Shown here piece by piece: positions 49,511-58,561 of a stretch of DNA of 64,000 nt. The stretch covers positions 1 to 64,000 of the forward strand of contig DXKH01000054.1 in NCBI GenBank assembly GCA_019415335.1, given 5' to 3'. The notes below the pieces were generated by a model that was not told where the DNA came from, did not search any database, and saw only the letters and a list, made by a program, of their open reading frames with translations. The position numbers were made by a program, and so were the translations under genes. Origin of the DNA: Citrobacter sp. GTDB lineage: Bacteria; Pseudomonadota; Gammaproteobacteria; Enterobacterales; Enterobacteriaceae. Within the stretch, counting starts at the first letter, position 1. Each line of letters starts with the position of its first letter.

Positions 49511-50179
49511 TTAATTACGACGTTCGAAGGCCAGCGCTTTGCGCTCGATTAAGCGCATCATCAACGTCAACAGGCCGTTGACGATCAGGTAGATGACACC
49601 CGCTGCGCCGAACACCATCACATCGTAAGTGCGACCGTACAGCAACTGACCGTAGCCCATCACTTCCATCAGCGTGATGGTATACGCCAGAGAGGTACTC
49701 TTGAATACCAGCACCACTTCGTTGGAATACGAGGAGAGGGCGCGTTTAAAGGCATACGGCAACAGGATTGCCAGCGTGTCTTTCTTGCTCATCCCCAGCG
49801 CGCCGCAGGACTGCCACTGGCCTTCCGGAATCGCGCGAATCGCCCCGTAGAACAGCTGTGTGGTGTAGGCCGCGCTGTTCAGCGACAGTGCAATCAGTGC
49901 GCACAGCCACGGCTCCGACAGCAGATGCCACAGAACCGGATACTCCTGCAGAGACGGAAATTGTCCCGGCCCGTAGTAGATCAGAAAGATCTGCACCAGC
50001 AGCGGGGTACCGGTAAACAGCGTGATATAGCCACGCACCAGCCAGACCACGACCGGGGTTTTCAGCGTCAGAACAATCGTGAAAATCAGCGCCAGAATCA
50101 GCGCGACAACAATGGACGCCACCGTCAGCGTCAGGCTGGTATGCAGCCCTTTCAGCAGTTCAGGTAAATACTCAAACAT
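49511..50179 (-). CDS. artM: Arginine transporter permease ArtM
   Basis: Inner-membrane permease, 222 aa as in E. coli, about five membrane segments. The His/Glu/Gln-type EAA loop is AIRAIPEGQWQSCGALGMSK. It overlaps artQ by one base (TGATG). Last gene of artPIQM. Confidence 0.95.
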   Translation of the reverse strand: MFEYLPELLKGLHTSLTLTVASIVVALILALIFTIVLTLKTPVVVWLVRGYITLFTGTPLLVQIFLIYYGPGQFPSLQEYPVLWHLLSEPWLCALIALSLNSAAYTTQLFYGAIRAIPEGQWQSCGALGMSKKDTLAILLPYAFKRALSSYSNEVVLVFKSTSLAYTITLMEVMGYGQLLYGRTYDVMVFGAAGVIYLIVNGLLTLMMRLIERKALAFERRN

Positions 50180-50895
50180 CAGCCCGGTCTCCGCTCAAAA
50201 CGTGTCGCGCGCAGGTCAATGCGTTTGAGAATGTACTGACTCACCAGCGTAATTACCAGGTAGATCGCCGCCGCGATGATATACCAGTTAAACGGCTCCT
50301 GGGTTCGCGTGGCAATGCTCTTGGTTTGTAGCATCAGGTCGTTGACGCTGATAAGGCTCACCAGCGCAGTATCTTTCAGCAATACCAGCCACTGGTTGCC
50401 CAGCCCTGGCAGCGCGTGACGCCACATCTGCGGCATCACCAGCCGGAAGAAAATGGCGGTCTTCGACAGTCCCAGCGCCTGGCCGGACTCCCACTGACCC
50501 AGCGGTACCGCTTTCAGCGCACCGCGCAGCGTTTGTGACGCATAGGCCGCGTAGAGCAGAGAGAGGGCAATCACCCCGCACAGAAAGGGGCTGACATCGA
50601 AGTTTTCGATCTCCATTCGTACCGGAATCTGCACCACGCCCAGATTGATCGTAAAGCCATCAGAGAGCATCAGCAGCAGTTGAGAGGAGCCGAAATAGAT
50701 AAACAGCACCACCAGAATTTCCGGCAGGCCGCGTAAAATGGTGACCAGCGCGGAACCCGTCCACGCCACAGGACGCCATTTCACTGACTCCCAGACGGCG
50801 AAAAGCATTGCCAGCGCCAGGCCGAGGATCAGTGCACAAACGGCAAGGCCGACGGTCATCCCGGCGGCACTTGCAAGTGGGAAAAATTCGTTCAT
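50179..50895 (-). CDS. artQ: Arginine transporter permease ArtQ
   Basis: Partner permease of ArtM, 238 aa as in E. coli. The EAA loop is [23 protein letters not shown] 50895 is preferred to the TTG at 50898. It lies 6 bases after the artI stop. Confidence 0.95.
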   Translation of the reverse strand: MNEFFPLASAAGMTVGLAVCALILGLALAMLFAVWESVKWRPVAWTGSALVTILRGLPEILVVLFIYFGSSQLLLMLSDGFTINLGVVQIPVRMEIENFDVSPFLCGVIALSLLYAAYASQTLRGALKAVPLGQWESGQALGLSKTAIFFRLVMPQMWRHALPGLGNQWLVLLKDTALVSLISVNDLMLQTKSIATRTQEPFNWYIIAAAIYLVITLVSQYILKRIDLRATRFERRPG

Positions 50896-50901
50896 CAAGG
50901 C

Positions 50902-51633
50902 TTACTTCTGGAACCATTTGTTATAGATGGTCTCGTAAGTCCCATCTTTCTTCACTTTTTCCAGCGCAGTGTTGAATTTCTGCTGCAGTTCCGCGTTGCC
51001 CTGGCGTACGGCGATGCCAAGACCGGTGCCGAAGTAATCTTTATCCGTCACTTTGTCGCCAACCGGCGCCAGCTTCGGATTGTCTTTCAGCCACTCTGTG
51101 ACCACCGCGGTATCACCGAACACACTGTCAATACGACCGTTTTGCAGATCCAGTTTTGCGTTCTGGTAGCTGTCATACGGAACGGTAGTGATTTCCGGGT
51201 GTTTATCCATGATGAATTTCTGGTGAGTGGTGCCGTTCTGCACGCCGACTTTCTTGCCTTTCAGCTGATCAACGCCGGTGAATTTACCCTGCTGACCAAT
51301 GAACAGCGCGGAGTTGTCATAGTAAGGGGTGGTGAACAGCACCTGTTTTTCACGCTCAGGCGTGATATCCATCCCGGCCATTACTGCGTCGAAACGGCGG
51401 AATTTCAGGCTCGGGATCAGGCTGTCGAACGCCTGGTTGGTAAAGGTACAGGTTGCGTCGATCTCTTTACACAGCGCATTGGCCAGATCGACATCAAAGC
51501 CGACAATCTTGTTATTAGCGTCCATGGATTCAAACGGAGGATAGGACGCTTCGGTCGCAAAACGAATGGTCTGGGCTGCTGTAGCGGAAAGGCTAAAGCC
51601 TGCGATAAGCGCGGCAATCAGAACTTTTTTCAT
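50902..51633 (-). CDS. artI: Arginine-family binding protein ArtI
   Basis: Periplasmic binding protein of the Art system; in E. coli its ligand is less certain than that of ArtJ. Signal peptide MKKVLIAALIAGFSLSATAA. ATG 51633 gives 243 aa, the E. coli length; the upstream frame to 51708 overlaps artP. It shares most of its sequence with ArtJ (for example SYPPFESMDANN). Confidence 0.95.
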   Translation of the reverse strand: MKKVLIAALIAGFSLSATAAQTIRFATEASYPPFESMDANNKIVGFDVDLANALCKEIDATCTFTNQAFDSLIPSLKFRRFDAVMAGMDITPEREKQVLFTTPYYDNSALFIGQQGKFTGVDQLKGKKVGVQNGTTHQKFIMDKHPEITTVPYDSYQNAKLDLQNGRIDSVFGDTAVVTEWLKDNPKLAPVGDKVTDKDYFGTGLGIAVRQGNAELQQKFNTALEKVKKDGTYETIYNKWFQK

Positions 51634-51649
51634 TGTGTTGTCCCGAATC

Positions 51650-52378
51650 TTAGTGAGAGAGATAGTTTTTAAATGCTTCGGTCTGCGGGTCGGCAAAGCA
51701 ACTCGCATTACCCTGCTCGACGATATGACCGTTTTCCATATACACGACGCGGCTGGCGGTTTTACGCGCCACTTCCACTTCGTGCGTCACGATCACTTGT
51801 GTAATGTTCGTTTCCGCCAGTTCACGAATGATGCTGACGATCTGCGCGGTAATTTCCGGGTCCAGCGCGGCGGTAGGCTCATCAAACAGCAACACCTGCG
51901 GTTCCATCATCAGCGCGCGGGCAATAGCCACACGCTGTTGCTGACCACCGGAAAGATGCAGCGGATAACGATCGCTATAAGGCTTCAGACGCAGGCGATC
52001 CAGCAGTTTTTCTGCACGGGCTAACGCCTGATCTTTCGACAGGCCCAGCACACGGCAGGGGGCTTCAATCAGGTTCTGTTGCACGGTGAGATGCGGCCAC
52101 AGATTGTATTGCTGAAAGACCATTCCGACGTTCTGGCGCAGCTCGCGAATCGCTTTATCTGACGGCGTTTTGCGGAAATCGAAGTGATTTCCCGCAATGC
52201 TGAGCGTACCGGAACGCGGCATCTCAAGCAGATTGAGTACCCGCAGCAGTGAGCTTTTACCGGCCCCACTTGGGCCCAGTAACACCAGTGTTTCACCCTG
52301 CGGGCAATCCAGCGTGATATCGAACAGCGCCTGATGCGCGCCGTAGAAGCAGTTAATGCCGTTTAATTGAATACTCAT
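51650..52378 (-). CDS. artP: Arginine transporter ATPase ArtP
   Basis: ATPase of the ArtPQM importer, 242 aa as in E. coli. Walker A is GPSGAGKSS, the signature is LSGGQQQR, and Walker B is [17 protein letters not shown] 52378 begins the conserved [13 protein letters not shown]; the frame is open to 52450 through the promoter but is not coding there. First gene of artPIQM. Confidence 0.95.
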   Translation of the reverse strand: MSIQLNGINCFYGAHQALFDITLDCPQGETLVLLGPSGAGKSSLLRVLNLLEMPRSGTLSIAGNHFDFRKTPSDKAIRELRQNVGMVFQQYNLWPHLTVQQNLIEAPCRVLGLSKDQALARAEKLLDRLRLKPYSDRYPLHLSGGQQQRVAIARALMMEPQVLLFDEPTAALDPEITAQIVSIIRELAETNITQVIVTHEVEVARKTASRVVYMENGHIVEQGNASCFADPQTEAFKNYLSH

Positions 52379-52434
52379 TGATACTCGTATACTGGCCGTC
52401 TGATAGCTATTGAAGCCGCAGATAGTACCTTTGA

Positions 52435-52463
52435 CAGAATAGTTATGCAATATTTATGCGTTA
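52435..52463 (-). promoter_or_regulatory. ARG boxes and promoter of artPIQM
   Basis: On the minus strand AACGCATAAATATTGCAT overlaps TTGCATAACTATTCTG, forming two ARG-box-like sites. TTGCAT, 17 bases, TACTAT gives a promoter with its -35 in the boxes. The layout is the same as at artJ, so ArgR should control both. Confidence 0.7.
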
Positions 52464-52535
52464 AAAGTTAAATATAGCGCGCATTTCCTCTTAAACATAG
52501 CACAAAATAGCGAGGGCGAAGGCCGGTAAGAACAA

Positions 52536-52570
52536 TTGTCGGCATTCCATGTAGAATGCCGGACAATTTA
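52536..52570 (-). terminator. Hairpin downstream of ybjP
   Basis: AATTGTCGGCATTC and GAATGCCGGACAATT pair over about 14 bp with one bulge around CATGTA. It lies below the ybjP stop on the minus strand. There is no strong T-tract, so it may be a processed end rather than a full terminator. Confidence 0.5.
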
Positions 52571-52607
52571 CGGGGGGTACGTTTTTTATCGCGCTAAAGT
52601 GGAGGGA

Positions 52608-53123
52608 TTAACGGTTTTCTACCGACTGGCGAAGCGTACCAGCCGGGGCATGCACGCTGCCGCCGAGATAACGTACGTCATCAATGACCCAGCACTGGCC
52701 TTCACGGATCATCAGCACTTCATCCTGCCAGTTCTGATCGCCCTGTTTCAGCGCAACACGCAGCGGAATGTTGCGTGCATCACTATTCGGAATGGTCGAG
52801 GCGCTGGTGACGCTGGCACTGTCCGGTGGCGTTGCGCGACTGGAGAACGGATCGCTGCTCATCAGTTGACGATGCGCACTGTCACGACCGGCATCCGACA
52901 GCAGTTTCGCCAGGTTGTCGCTCAGGTAAGGGCGCAGGGCGGTGATATCATTACTGCGGTGCTGGATACGATAGTCATAGAATTGTTGAGCCACACTGTC
53001 CGGGCCGCCATCCACACAGGCTCCCGTCCGCGACCCGTTGTCTTTATAGGCTGGCGTGACGGTGGTGCAGGCGCTGAGTAGCAGCGCACAAGGGACAAGC
53101 AGGGAGAGTTTCGAATAGCGCAT
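52608..53123 (-). CDS. ybjP: Lipoprotein YbjP
   Basis: Predicted outer-membrane lipoprotein, 171 aa as in E. coli. The signal ends in the lipobox LLLSAC, so Cys19 would be acylated. Function unknown. ATG 53123 begins MRYSKL, the E. coli start; the longer frame to 53174 is rejected. Confidence 0.92.
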   Translation of the reverse strand: MRYSKLSLLVPCALLLSACTTVTPAYKDNGSRTGACVDGGPDSVAQQFYDYRIQHRSNDITALRPYLSDNLAKLLSDAGRDSAHRQLMSSDPFSSRATPPDSASVTSASTIPNSDARNIPLRVALKQGDQNWQDEVLMIREGQCWVIDDVRYLGGSVHAPAGTLRQSVENR

Positions 53124-53251
53124 AGTGATTTCCTTATAAGCGTTCTGCCATGAGTCTTCTAAGATAACAGTCATCTACGATAATCAATTATATCCTTTCA
53201 ATGATAGTGTATGGCGCTGATAATGTGCTGAATGTAACCAGGAGAGACATC

Positions 53252-53575
53252 ATGCAATTTTCGACAACCCCCACGCTGGAAGGACAAAGCATCGTGGAAT
53301 ACTGCGGTGTGGTCACAGGCGAAGCCATTCTGGGTGCGAACATCTTCCGGGACTTTTTTGCCGGTATTCGCGATATCGTCGGTGGTCGCTCAGGCGCTTA
53401 TGAAAAAGAGTTACGTAAAGCGCGTGAAATTGCCTTTGCGGAACTGGGTGAGCAGGCGAAAGCGCTGGGCGCTGACGCGGTGGTCGGTATTGATATCGAT
53501 TATGAAACGGTTGGCAAGGACAGCAGCATGCTGATGGTCAGCGTCAGCGGGACAGCGGTGAAAACTCGCCGATGA
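53252..53575 (+). CDS. ybjQ: YbjQ, UPF0145 family protein
   Basis: 107-aa heavy-metal-binding-like (DUF74) protein, same length as E. coli YbjQ; members form pentamers and their role is not known. ATG 53252 follows AGGAGAGAC. Overlaps amiD by 4 bases (ATGA), so the two are cotranscribed. Confidence 0.93.
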   Translation: MQFSTTPTLEGQSIVEYCGVVTGEAILGANIFRDFFAGIRDIVGGRSGAYEKELRKAREIAFAELGEQAKALGADAVVGIDIDYETVGKDSSMLMVSVSGTAVKTRR

Positions 53576-54402
53576 AGACAGGGCTGTGGCTGGTGGCCCT
53601 GGTGTTGTTGTTAACGGGGTGCGCAGGCGAGAAAGGGATCGTTGACAAAGCAGGCTATCAGCTTGATACCCGCCGTCAGGCGCAGGCGGCCTACCCCCGC
53701 ATCAAAGTGTTGGTGATCCACTATACGGCGGATGATTTCGATGGCTCGCTGGCAACGCTGACGGATAAAAATGTCAGCTCGCATTATCTGATCCCGGCGG
53801 TGCCGCCATTACATCGCGGTAAACCGCGTATCTGGCAACTGGTGGCGGAACAGGATCTGGCGTGGCATGCCGGTATCAGCTTCTGGCGCGGCGCGACGCG
53901 CATTAACGACACTTCGATTGGCATTGAGCTGGAAAATCGCGGCTGGCAAAAATCGACAGGTGAAAAATATTTTGCCCCGTTTGAGCCCGCGCAGATTCAG
54001 GCGCTGATACCGCTGGCCAAAGACATTATCGCCCGTTATGACATCAAGCCGCAGAACGTGGTCGCGCATGCGGATATCGCCCCGCAGCGAAAAGACGATC
54101 CCGGTCCGCTGTTTCCCTGGCGGGCACTGGCAGAGCAGGGCATTGGCGCCTGGCCTGATGCGCAACGGGTAAACTTCTACCTCGCCGGACGCGCGCCGCA
54201 TGCGCCAGTTGAGATGGCGTCACTGCTGGATCTGTTGTCGCGTTATGGTTATGAAGTGAAGCCTGAAATGACCGCGCGTGAGCAGCAGCGCGTCGTGATG
54301 GCGTTTCAGATGCACTTCCGCCCGACGCTATGGAACGGCATTGCTGATGCCGAAACGCAGGCGATTGCTGAGGCACTGCTGGAGAAATACGGGCAGGGGT
54401 AA
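53572..54402 (+). CDS. amiD: N-acetylmuramoyl-L-alanine amidase AmiD
   Basis: Zinc amidase anchored in the outer membrane, cleaving muramic acid from stem peptides. Lipobox LLLTGC (Cys17). Amidase_2 domain with zinc ligands in VIHYTADD and [17 protein letters not shown], followed by a PG_binding_1-like C-terminal domain. 276 aa as in E. coli. Last gene of the E. coli-like block; in K-12 ybjS follows, whereas here an accessory secretion block starts. Confidence 0.95.
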   Translation: MKTGLWLVALVLLLTGCAGEKGIVDKAGYQLDTRRQAQAAYPRIKVLVIHYTADDFDGSLATLTDKNVSSHYLIPAVPPLHRGKPRIWQLVAEQDLAWHAGISFWRGATRINDTSIGIELENRGWQKSTGEKYFAPFEPAQIQALIPLAKDIIARYDIKPQNVVAHADIAPQRKDDPGPLFPWRALAEQGIGAWPDAQRVNFYLAGRAPHAPVEMASLLDLLSRYGYEVKPEMTAREQQRVVMAFQMHFRPTLWNGIADAETQAIAEALLEKYGQG

Positions 54403-54519
54403 TCCTGCCCCGTTGTTCCTGGAGCAAGCCCGCAATAGTCTTTATTTGGACTCAGTAAAACTGCAGCATCCCTTCATCTGGCTTATAGTTAGCTCATCTT
54501 AAATTACTCGCATGAATGG

Positions 54520-54548
54520 TTGACATCAGGAATGCGACGTAATGATAA
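54520..54548 (+). promoter_or_regulatory. Promoter of the IprA-like gene
   Basis: TTGACA (54520-54525), 17 bases, TGATAA (54543-54548): a near-consensus sigma-70 promoter about 130 bases before the start codon. Confidence 0.68.
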
Positions 54549-54676
54549 AATCAAACAGACAATTTGAGACTCGTTCTCACCGTAAAGTAATTTCTTATTT
54601 AAAAAGGACTGCCGGTAACGCGATATGGCGGAAATTACATGTCTTTATTAATTAATTATCTTAAGCGGGTATCACA

Positions 54677-55300
54677 ATGTTAAGTACTTATGGTAAAAAG
54701 CAGCGTCCTCAACAAGAAAAAGAAGCCATTATTTCCATGACGGAAGGTTACGAAGAAAAAACCTTAAAGAAATGGCAGAAATTATCAACGGCTGATTCTA
54801 AATATATTCATATTATTGTCAGCGGTGAAGTCGAGTTCCGCCGTGAATCAGATGAACTTTGTGTGTTCTCTGTCGAGGGGCCATGTATCTACGGTCTCTC
54901 CTCAATGTTTGGTCATTCTTCCCATATGTACGGTCTCGTCCGTTCAAACACCGTGGTGCGTTCCATTCCCAAAGATGAGTTTACGCGACTGATCTCGGAA
55001 AATAACTTATGGGAAGACCTCACCAGACTGCTTTCCTGGTATATTCTCCTCATGAGCAAGCGTGATGATATTCTGGTCGCCCGTAGTGCCTATTCGGTAG
55101 TCCGTGAATTTTTATATGAAATTAATGAGCTGAAAGTTAACCATCAGCGCGATATTAATATTTATGACTATATTCAGGAGTACACTAACCTGGCACGCAG
55201 CACCATTATTAAAATTCTATCCGACCTGAAAAAAGGGCAATATATCGTGGTGGAAAAGGGTCGACTCCTTAACCTGACTTACTTGCCGGAAAAATATTGA
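54677..55300 (+). CDS. IprA/YaiV-like winged-helix regulator
   Basis: 207-aa protein with a cyclic-nucleotide-binding-like N-terminal fold (IHIIVSGEVEFRRESDEL, then CIYGLSSM) and a C-terminal helix-turn-helix (NLARSTIIKILSDLKKGQYI). The overall plan, length and C-terminal pattern (KKGQYIVVEKGRL, ending LPEKY) resemble E. coli IprA/YaiV, where the end reads LPSEY. It ends with no gap against the convergent gspB, so it may control the secretion or chitinase genes; that is inference from position. More AT-rich than its neighbours. Confidence 0.75.
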   Translation: MLSTYGKKQRPQQEKEAIISMTEGYEEKTLKKWQKLSTADSKYIHIIVSGEVEFRRESDELCVFSVEGPCIYGLSSMFGHSSHMYGLVRSNTVVRSIPKDEFTRLISENNLWEDLTRLLSWYILLMSKRDDILVARSAYSVVREFLYEINELKVNHQRDINIYDYIQEYTNLARSTIIKILSDLKKGQYIVVEKGRLLNLTYLPEKY

Positions 55301-55939
55301 TTACTCCAGCCGGTCTCCTTTCTTCTGAAGAGGAGACGGCGTCATATCATGTTGTGTCAGTTTTGCCTGCGGATTATCCTGCGTTTCGTCAACCGGCGGC
55401 GCGGGAATTTTCCCTTGCGCATAATCCTGTTGCTGCTCTTTTAATGCCTGCTTAAATAACTCCGTTAACGACGTATTATCACGACCTTCGCTGGCGTTTG
55501 CGCGCGCAGGGGGATCATCGTGCACCTCGGTTCCTGGCAATGTATCGCGTGAGGTATCCTGAGAGATATTTCCGTCCGGCGCTTGCTGCCAGTCACTCTC
55601 ATCGCTATTGATCGGGATATCCGCCATTGCGGGAATATCGTCATGTCTGGGCGCAGGTTCAGAATGCGGATGTGGGAACGGTTTACTCACGTACACATAA
55701 TGCATATCTGAAAGCTGGGCCTCCGGTTTGACGACGCTTGCGTTAACCGGTTCCGGCGTCGGGTGACGCAGATTCCAGTAAACATGCGCGTAAATCCCGG
55801 CAGCCAACATCATGAAGAGTCCCAGCATCCATACGACGCTGTGGCTGATTATTTTTTTCATACCAGGGAAGCGATATGAAAACCAGACCGCCTCCCCGGT
55901 TGCGTAACTCCTTTGAGCCGCAAGACATATCGTCGACAT
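55301..55939 (-). CDS. gspB: Type II secretion protein GspB-like
   Basis: Inner-membrane GspB-like protein, thought to work with GspA in placing the GspD secretin through the cell wall. One membrane segment (VVWMLGLFMMLAAGIYAHVYW) is followed by a Pro/Asp-rich periplasmic tail. ATG 55939 overlaps the gspA stop (TGATG), suggesting coupling; ATG 55861 (MKKIISHSVV) is an attractive shorter start. The call leans on its place after gspA. K-12 GspB is smaller. Confidence 0.68.
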   Translation of the reverse strand: MSTICLAAQRSYATGEAVWFSYRFPGMKKIISHSVVWMLGLFMMLAAGIYAHVYWNLRHPTPEPVNASVVKPEAQLSDMHYVYVSKPFPHPHSEPAPRHDDIPAMADIPINSDESDWQQAPDGNISQDTSRDTLPGTEVHDDPPARANASEGRDNTSLTELFKQALKEQQQDYAQGKIPAPPVDETQDNPQAKLTQHDMTPSPLQKKGDRLE

Positions 55940-57516
55940 CAGGAATGTTTCTCCTGGGTTGGGGTATCAGTGGTTGTGTGAGACGTCTGGAGCAGTACGC
56001 TTGGCGTGCTGTTGGTCTCACGCATCAGTTGCATCAGCGTATCTTCGCCAGGGATGCCGTCGACATGCAGATTCATTCTCTGCTGGAATTCACGAGTACG
56101 TTTCATCATTTCTGCCGTCCAGTTCTGCGCGTGCGTTTCGGGCTCGGCGAGCGCGATACTCAGTTGCTGATCGAGCCAGGCCAGATCTTTACTGTTGCTG
56201 GTTGCGCTGATGGCGTCTTTGCCTTGCGGAGTCAGACGATGCAACTGCGTGTAATGCCCGGTCGCATGTTGGTTAAACCAACGGCGACTCACCTGCCAGG
56301 TGCGGTTATTCATCAACAGATCCAGCGACTCATTGCTGGCACGTGCAACAACGGCATAGTTAAGATGATCGCCGGTTTTGATTTCGCTGACCCACGGGTA
56401 ACCATCCTTCGCGAGTTCTTCCAGCGGCGCTGTGCCCTGTTTGCACGTCAGATTCACCTTTGCAGCATTCTGACATAAGGCATCTTCCGCCGAAGCGTCA
56501 TAACCCCACATGACATACAGTTGGTGCATCGCGTCCGGCTGGTTCACCATTTCGTTATCGATAACAGGTACAACCGGCGCTTGTGTTTTCGGCGTCTGTT
56601 GTTGCCAGCTCACCGGAACCGGTAGGTGAATCGGGAGTCTGGCGTTGATTGAGGCTGTCAGATACCAGCCGCAGGCCGCGAAAATGGCCGACGCCAATAC
56701 ACCGACGGTAGCCAGGCGCTTACCGTGGTTTCGGGCGGGCAAGATCTCACCAGCGGCCAGATGTAAATGACGAGGTCCCACGCAAGCGGCACGTTCTGTC
56801 CAGGCCGCCAGCATCGATAAATGCGCCAGTTCATTAAATTTGCTGAGATGACCTTGGGTCAGCTCATGCATTTTGCGTACGCGAGCGGGCGCTAACGGTG
56901 AGGTTTCGCAGCCCTGTTCTTCGCACTGAGCCTGCACATAGTCCAGCATTTCACGGCGGGTCAGGGAACGAATCACATGATGAGTATGGACATACTCCTG
57001 AAGACCGGACTTTTTCATCAGAACCGTTTCCTGATCCACCGATCCCATCAGCACAATCGATAACGGAAACGCCAGCGTTTGTGCCTGGGCTAACAACATT
57101 CCCAGCACCTCGCGGCAGTTATCTTTCATGGCTTCTACGTGCGAAATCACCAGTACTTTGCTGTTCGCCTTGCGGGAAGCGGGGGCTTCCTGCCACTGGC
57201 GCAGCACGGTATCCACCGCCTGAAGACGGGTTTTACTCTCTTTGCTTCCAGGATTGAGCTTGTACAGCAGGCTACTGGCACTCAATTTGGGGAAAGCATT
57301 AATAGAAAGGATATCGTGACCGGCGCTTTTCAGCGCATCGCTGTACTGGAAAAGCAGCGCGGCGTCGTTGCAAAAGAGCCCGGTAATCCCCGCCTGCCGG
57401 GTTTTCTCTTTCAGCAGGTTGGAAATATCCTGATGATAAGGCACAAAAAAGTCGCCCGAGGCACGGGTGGCTTTCCTGAATGGCGGATTTTTAAAATTAA
57501 AATGACTCTGATACAT
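55939..57516 (-). CDS. gspA: Type II secretion protein GspA (ExeA-like)
   Basis: 525 aa. N-terminal ExeA-like AAA region (begins MYQSHFNFKNPPF), one membrane segment near residues 267-287 (VGVLASAIFAACGWYLTA), a periplasmic part and a C-terminal PG_binding_1 domain (MNLHVDGIPGEDTLMQLM). The Walker A position reads GLFCNDAALLF, with no GxxGKT, and the Walker B region reads VLVISHVEA in place of an IDEAQ-type motif. It probably does not hydrolyse ATP. Divergent from gspC. Confidence 0.8.
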   Translation of the reverse strand: MYQSHFNFKNPPFRKATRASGDFFVPYHQDISNLLKEKTRQAGITGLFCNDAALLFQYSDALKSAGHDILSINAFPKLSASSLLYKLNPGSKESKTRLQAVDTVLRQWQEAPASRKANSKVLVISHVEAMKDNCREVLGMLLAQAQTLAFPLSIVLMGSVDQETVLMKKSGLQEYVHTHHVIRSLTRREMLDYVQAQCEEQGCETSPLAPARVRKMHELTQGHLSKFNELAHLSMLAAWTERAACVGPRHLHLAAGEILPARNHGKRLATVGVLASAIFAACGWYLTASINARLPIHLPVPVSWQQQTPKTQAPVVPVIDNEMVNQPDAMHQLYVMWGYDASAEDALCQNAAKVNLTCKQGTAPLEELAKDGYPWVSEIKTGDHLNYAVVARASNESLDLLMNNRTWQVSRRWFNQHATGHYTQLHRLTPQGKDAISATSNSKDLAWLDQQLSIALAEPETHAQNWTAEMMKRTREFQQRMNLHVDGIPGEDTLMQLMRETNSTPSVLLQTSHTTTDTPTQEKHS

Positions 57517-57774
57517 AACGACTTACCGTCTCTTTACATGAATAGCACTGAGACGAAAAGTAAAGGAAAGCGGGTGTCTGATCCATTTTAAAAGAGAGTA
57601 AAAATATCCTCCTGCGCATCCCTAACATCCGGATTCCAACCGGTCAATATTTTTCTTCGCTAAAGTTAATGATAAAGCCGATGGTCGGTTATAGGCCAGT
57701 TAATTATTATTTGCCGCATGTATTGGTGCAGCGCGATGCTGCTTATTTTCGTTTTGCAAAAGGTCAGATGAATA

Positions 57775-58548
57775 ATGAGTTTCTCATTTCTCTCCCGCTG
57801 GAGAACGCCTTTTATCATGTTTATGTTGCTTATTTTTTGCGGCCAGCAAGGGTATGTGATCATTAAAGATTATCAAAAGGTGACTAAAAAGCTGGCGAAC
57901 GTGGATGCAAAACCAGTGAAACAACGCAAAGAAGAAAAAAAGTTTGCGCTTTTCACTGCGGCGGTGCGCCCACAAAACGTGCCCGCAGCGGTCAAAACTC
58001 CGCTATCTGCTGAAATTGAGGGTATTGTCAGGAGTGACGATGCCTGGCTTTCCTTTGCCGTGATTAAGACCCAGAGCGGGCAACAGAGCTACCGCGAGGG
58101 GGAGAAACTGACTGGGGTCGACGACGTCTATATTGAGTCAATTAATAAAGACAATGTCGTGGTGAATTATCAAGGAACGCCTCAGGTTCTGGCATTAAAA
58201 AAACCTGATTATTTTAAGGGCGGCGTTGACAGCGGCCCGGTAACGAAATCGACAAAAGATGCAGGCGCCGACCATTTGCATCTGGATGATTATCTGGTGT
58301 TAAAACCGTTAATCGAAAAGGGCCAACTGGAAGGCTATAACATTAACCCAAGGGATGCTTCACCGTTTTACAGCCATTCAGGACTGGAAAAAGGTGATGT
58401 GGCGGTTGAAGTTAATTCTGTCGATATGACGAAAGAAGCACAGGCGAAAAATATCCTCGCTAACTGGTCGAAAATGAAAGAAGCGGAAGTCGTCGTCAGA
58501 CGCCACGCTCACCTTGAAAATATTCGGGTTAATGTTCTAAACAATTAA
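57775..58548 (+). CDS. gspC: Type II secretion protein GspC
   Basis: Bitopic inner-membrane protein, 257 aa, linking the inner platform to the GspD secretin. N-terminal membrane segment (FIMFMLLIFCGQQGYVI), a periplasmic homology-region domain (LSAEIEGIVRSDDAWLSFAVI) and a C-terminal PDZ domain (LEGYNINPRDASPFYSHSGL). First gene of the truncated gsp operon, 13 bases before gspD. Confidence 0.9.
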   Translation: MSFSFLSRWRTPFIMFMLLIFCGQQGYVIIKDYQKVTKKLANVDAKPVKQRKEEKKFALFTAAVRPQNVPAAVKTPLSAEIEGIVRSDDAWLSFAVIKTQSGQQSYREGEKLTGVDDVYIESINKDNVVVNYQGTPQVLALKKPDYFKGGVDSGPVTKSTKDAGADHLHLDDYLVLKPLIEKGQLEGYNINPRDASPFYSHSGLEKGDVAVEVNSVDMTKEAQAKNILANWSKMKEAEVVVRRHAHLENIRVNVLNN

Positions 58549-58561
58549 CAAGTGTACAGAC

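Noticed and set aside
57669..57866. 65-codon plus-strand frame before and inside gspC
   Set aside because: Out of frame with gspC and without a ribosome site; gspC itself explains the region.
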